Source: Aquilonibacter sp963820185 (GTDB lineage: Bacteria > Vulcanimicrobiota > Vulcanimicrobiia > Vulcanimicrobiales > Vulcanimicrobiaceae). From it: a DNA stretch of 64,000 bases. Below are positions 63,751-64,000 of the stretch, in pieces (the stretch's first letter is position 1; each line of letters starts with the position of its first letter). The translations under genes were made by a program, and so were the position numbers. The notes beneath the pieces were generated by a model that was not told the origin of the DNA, searched no databases, and was given only the letters and a program-made list of their open reading frames with translations. Location: contig CAWFYV010000005.1 in assembly GCA_963820185.1 (NCBI GenBank), positions 1 through 64,000 on the forward strand, read 5' to 3'.

Positions 63751-64000
63751 CTATTGTGCTTGCGCGGGTTGCGCGGGTGACGCTTCGCCGATACCGGGTG
63801 TCATTACCGCAATCCGCGCCATGCGCGCATCGTAGGAGGCATGTACGCCGAATGCGCGCGCAATTGCGCGCAATCCGATCATCACGCGGCCCCGCACGCG
63901 AAACGGTGCGTGCTCCAGCGTCAGCGGCATCCCGTTGACGGTTGCGTGCACGTCACCGACGTGCAGACGAACGGATTGCCCGCCGCGTACGATATAGACA
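63751..64000 (-). CDS. Copper-amine-oxidase-like domain protein, 5' end outside the window
   Basis: Frame is open to the right edge (82 codons seen). VNGMPLTLEHAPFRVRGRV and MIGLRAIARAFGVHASYD form the N-terminal-like beta module seen also at 17614-19020; the end is a short Ala/Pro-rich tail. An internal GTG at 63951 would be a false start. Convergent with the DUF3343 gene, 3 nt apart. Confidence 0.75.
   Translation of the reverse strand, partial: VYIVRGGQSVRLHVGDVHATVNGMPLTLEHAPFRVRGRVMIGLRAIARAFGVHASYDARMARIAVMTPGIGEASPAQPAQAQ

Overview
The window is a high-GC, gene-dense chromosomal segment of a diderm bacterium. Evidence for an outer membrane is a TonB-dependent receptor and several lipoprotein signal peptides. 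The combination of gene order (nfeD-floA-phoH-ybeY-dgkA-corC-cdd-recO-ruvX-mltG), many glycine-rich lipoproteins, copper-amine-oxidase-type beta domains and an Amj-type flippase fits an uncultured, probably environmental lineage. Candidatus Eremiobacterota (WPS-2) is my best guess, but this is inference and no database was searched. There is no phage, plasmid, CRISPR array, rRNA or intact insertion sequence.

Layout. 1-1202: the 3' part of a retropepsin-like protease gene facing tRNA-Arg(ACG) and tRNA-Ser(GCT). 1256-12187 (minus): a long housekeeping run transcribed nfeD, floA, a small membrane protein, phoH, ybeY, dgkA/PAP2, corC, cdd, recO, ruvX, mltG, DUF1292, an MGDG-synthase-like glycosyltransferase and DoxX. 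12336-17365: small secreted proteins, yqeY and rpsU, a Vgb-like beta-propeller lipoprotein and a Ser/Pro-linker lipoprotein. 17276-25075 (minus): rpmE, prfA, prmC, pyrG, two glycosyltransferases, a copper-amine-oxidase-fold protein and a HIT hydrolase. 25132-30360: secreted proteins and a broken S53 protease. 30380-38026: metY, a CoA-binding protein, luxE-like, luxC-like, a class III aminotransferase, a Gfo/Idh dehydrogenase, a thioredoxin-like protein and a monooxygenase-fold protein. 38030-46903: a broken MFS transporter, a subtilisin lipoprotein, and a minus-strand run glpX, lpd-like, nitrilase, nadE, precorrin-2 dehydrogenase-like and cinA. 46930-50690: polyprenyl-sugar glycosyltransferases with GtrA. 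50959-56665 (minus): proS, a secreted protein, an M16 peptidase, Amj, a TPR lipoprotein and DUF4239. 56701-64000: a cobalamin adenosyltransferase, a TonB receptor, NUDIX, an amino acid permease, two chemoreceptor-like membrane proteins, DUF3343 and a partial copper-amine-oxidase-fold gene.

The most interesting system is the coupled cassette at 30380-36767. Its LuxE-like and LuxC-like proteins keep their catalytic residues, but no luciferase or LuxD is present. They are coupled to a class III aminotransferase and a dehydrogenase, which suggests an acid to aldehyde to amine pathway.

Two window-wide oddities deserve attention. First, four housekeeping genes (phoH, recO, ruvX, the glycosyltransferase) have no ATG, GTG or TTG where the family's N-terminus begins; CTG, ATT, ATA and ATC stand there, and two of these sit exactly at classical stop-start overlaps. 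Second, about nine genes carry frameshifts inside otherwise well-preserved proteins (ybeY, dgkA/PAP2, lpd-like, S53, MFS, a mannosyltransferase and others). This could be sequence error in a draft or metagenomic assembly, or real decay. A short palindromic repeat interrupts ybeY and recurs at 48911, and a highly structured 269-bp element lies between ybeY and dgkA.
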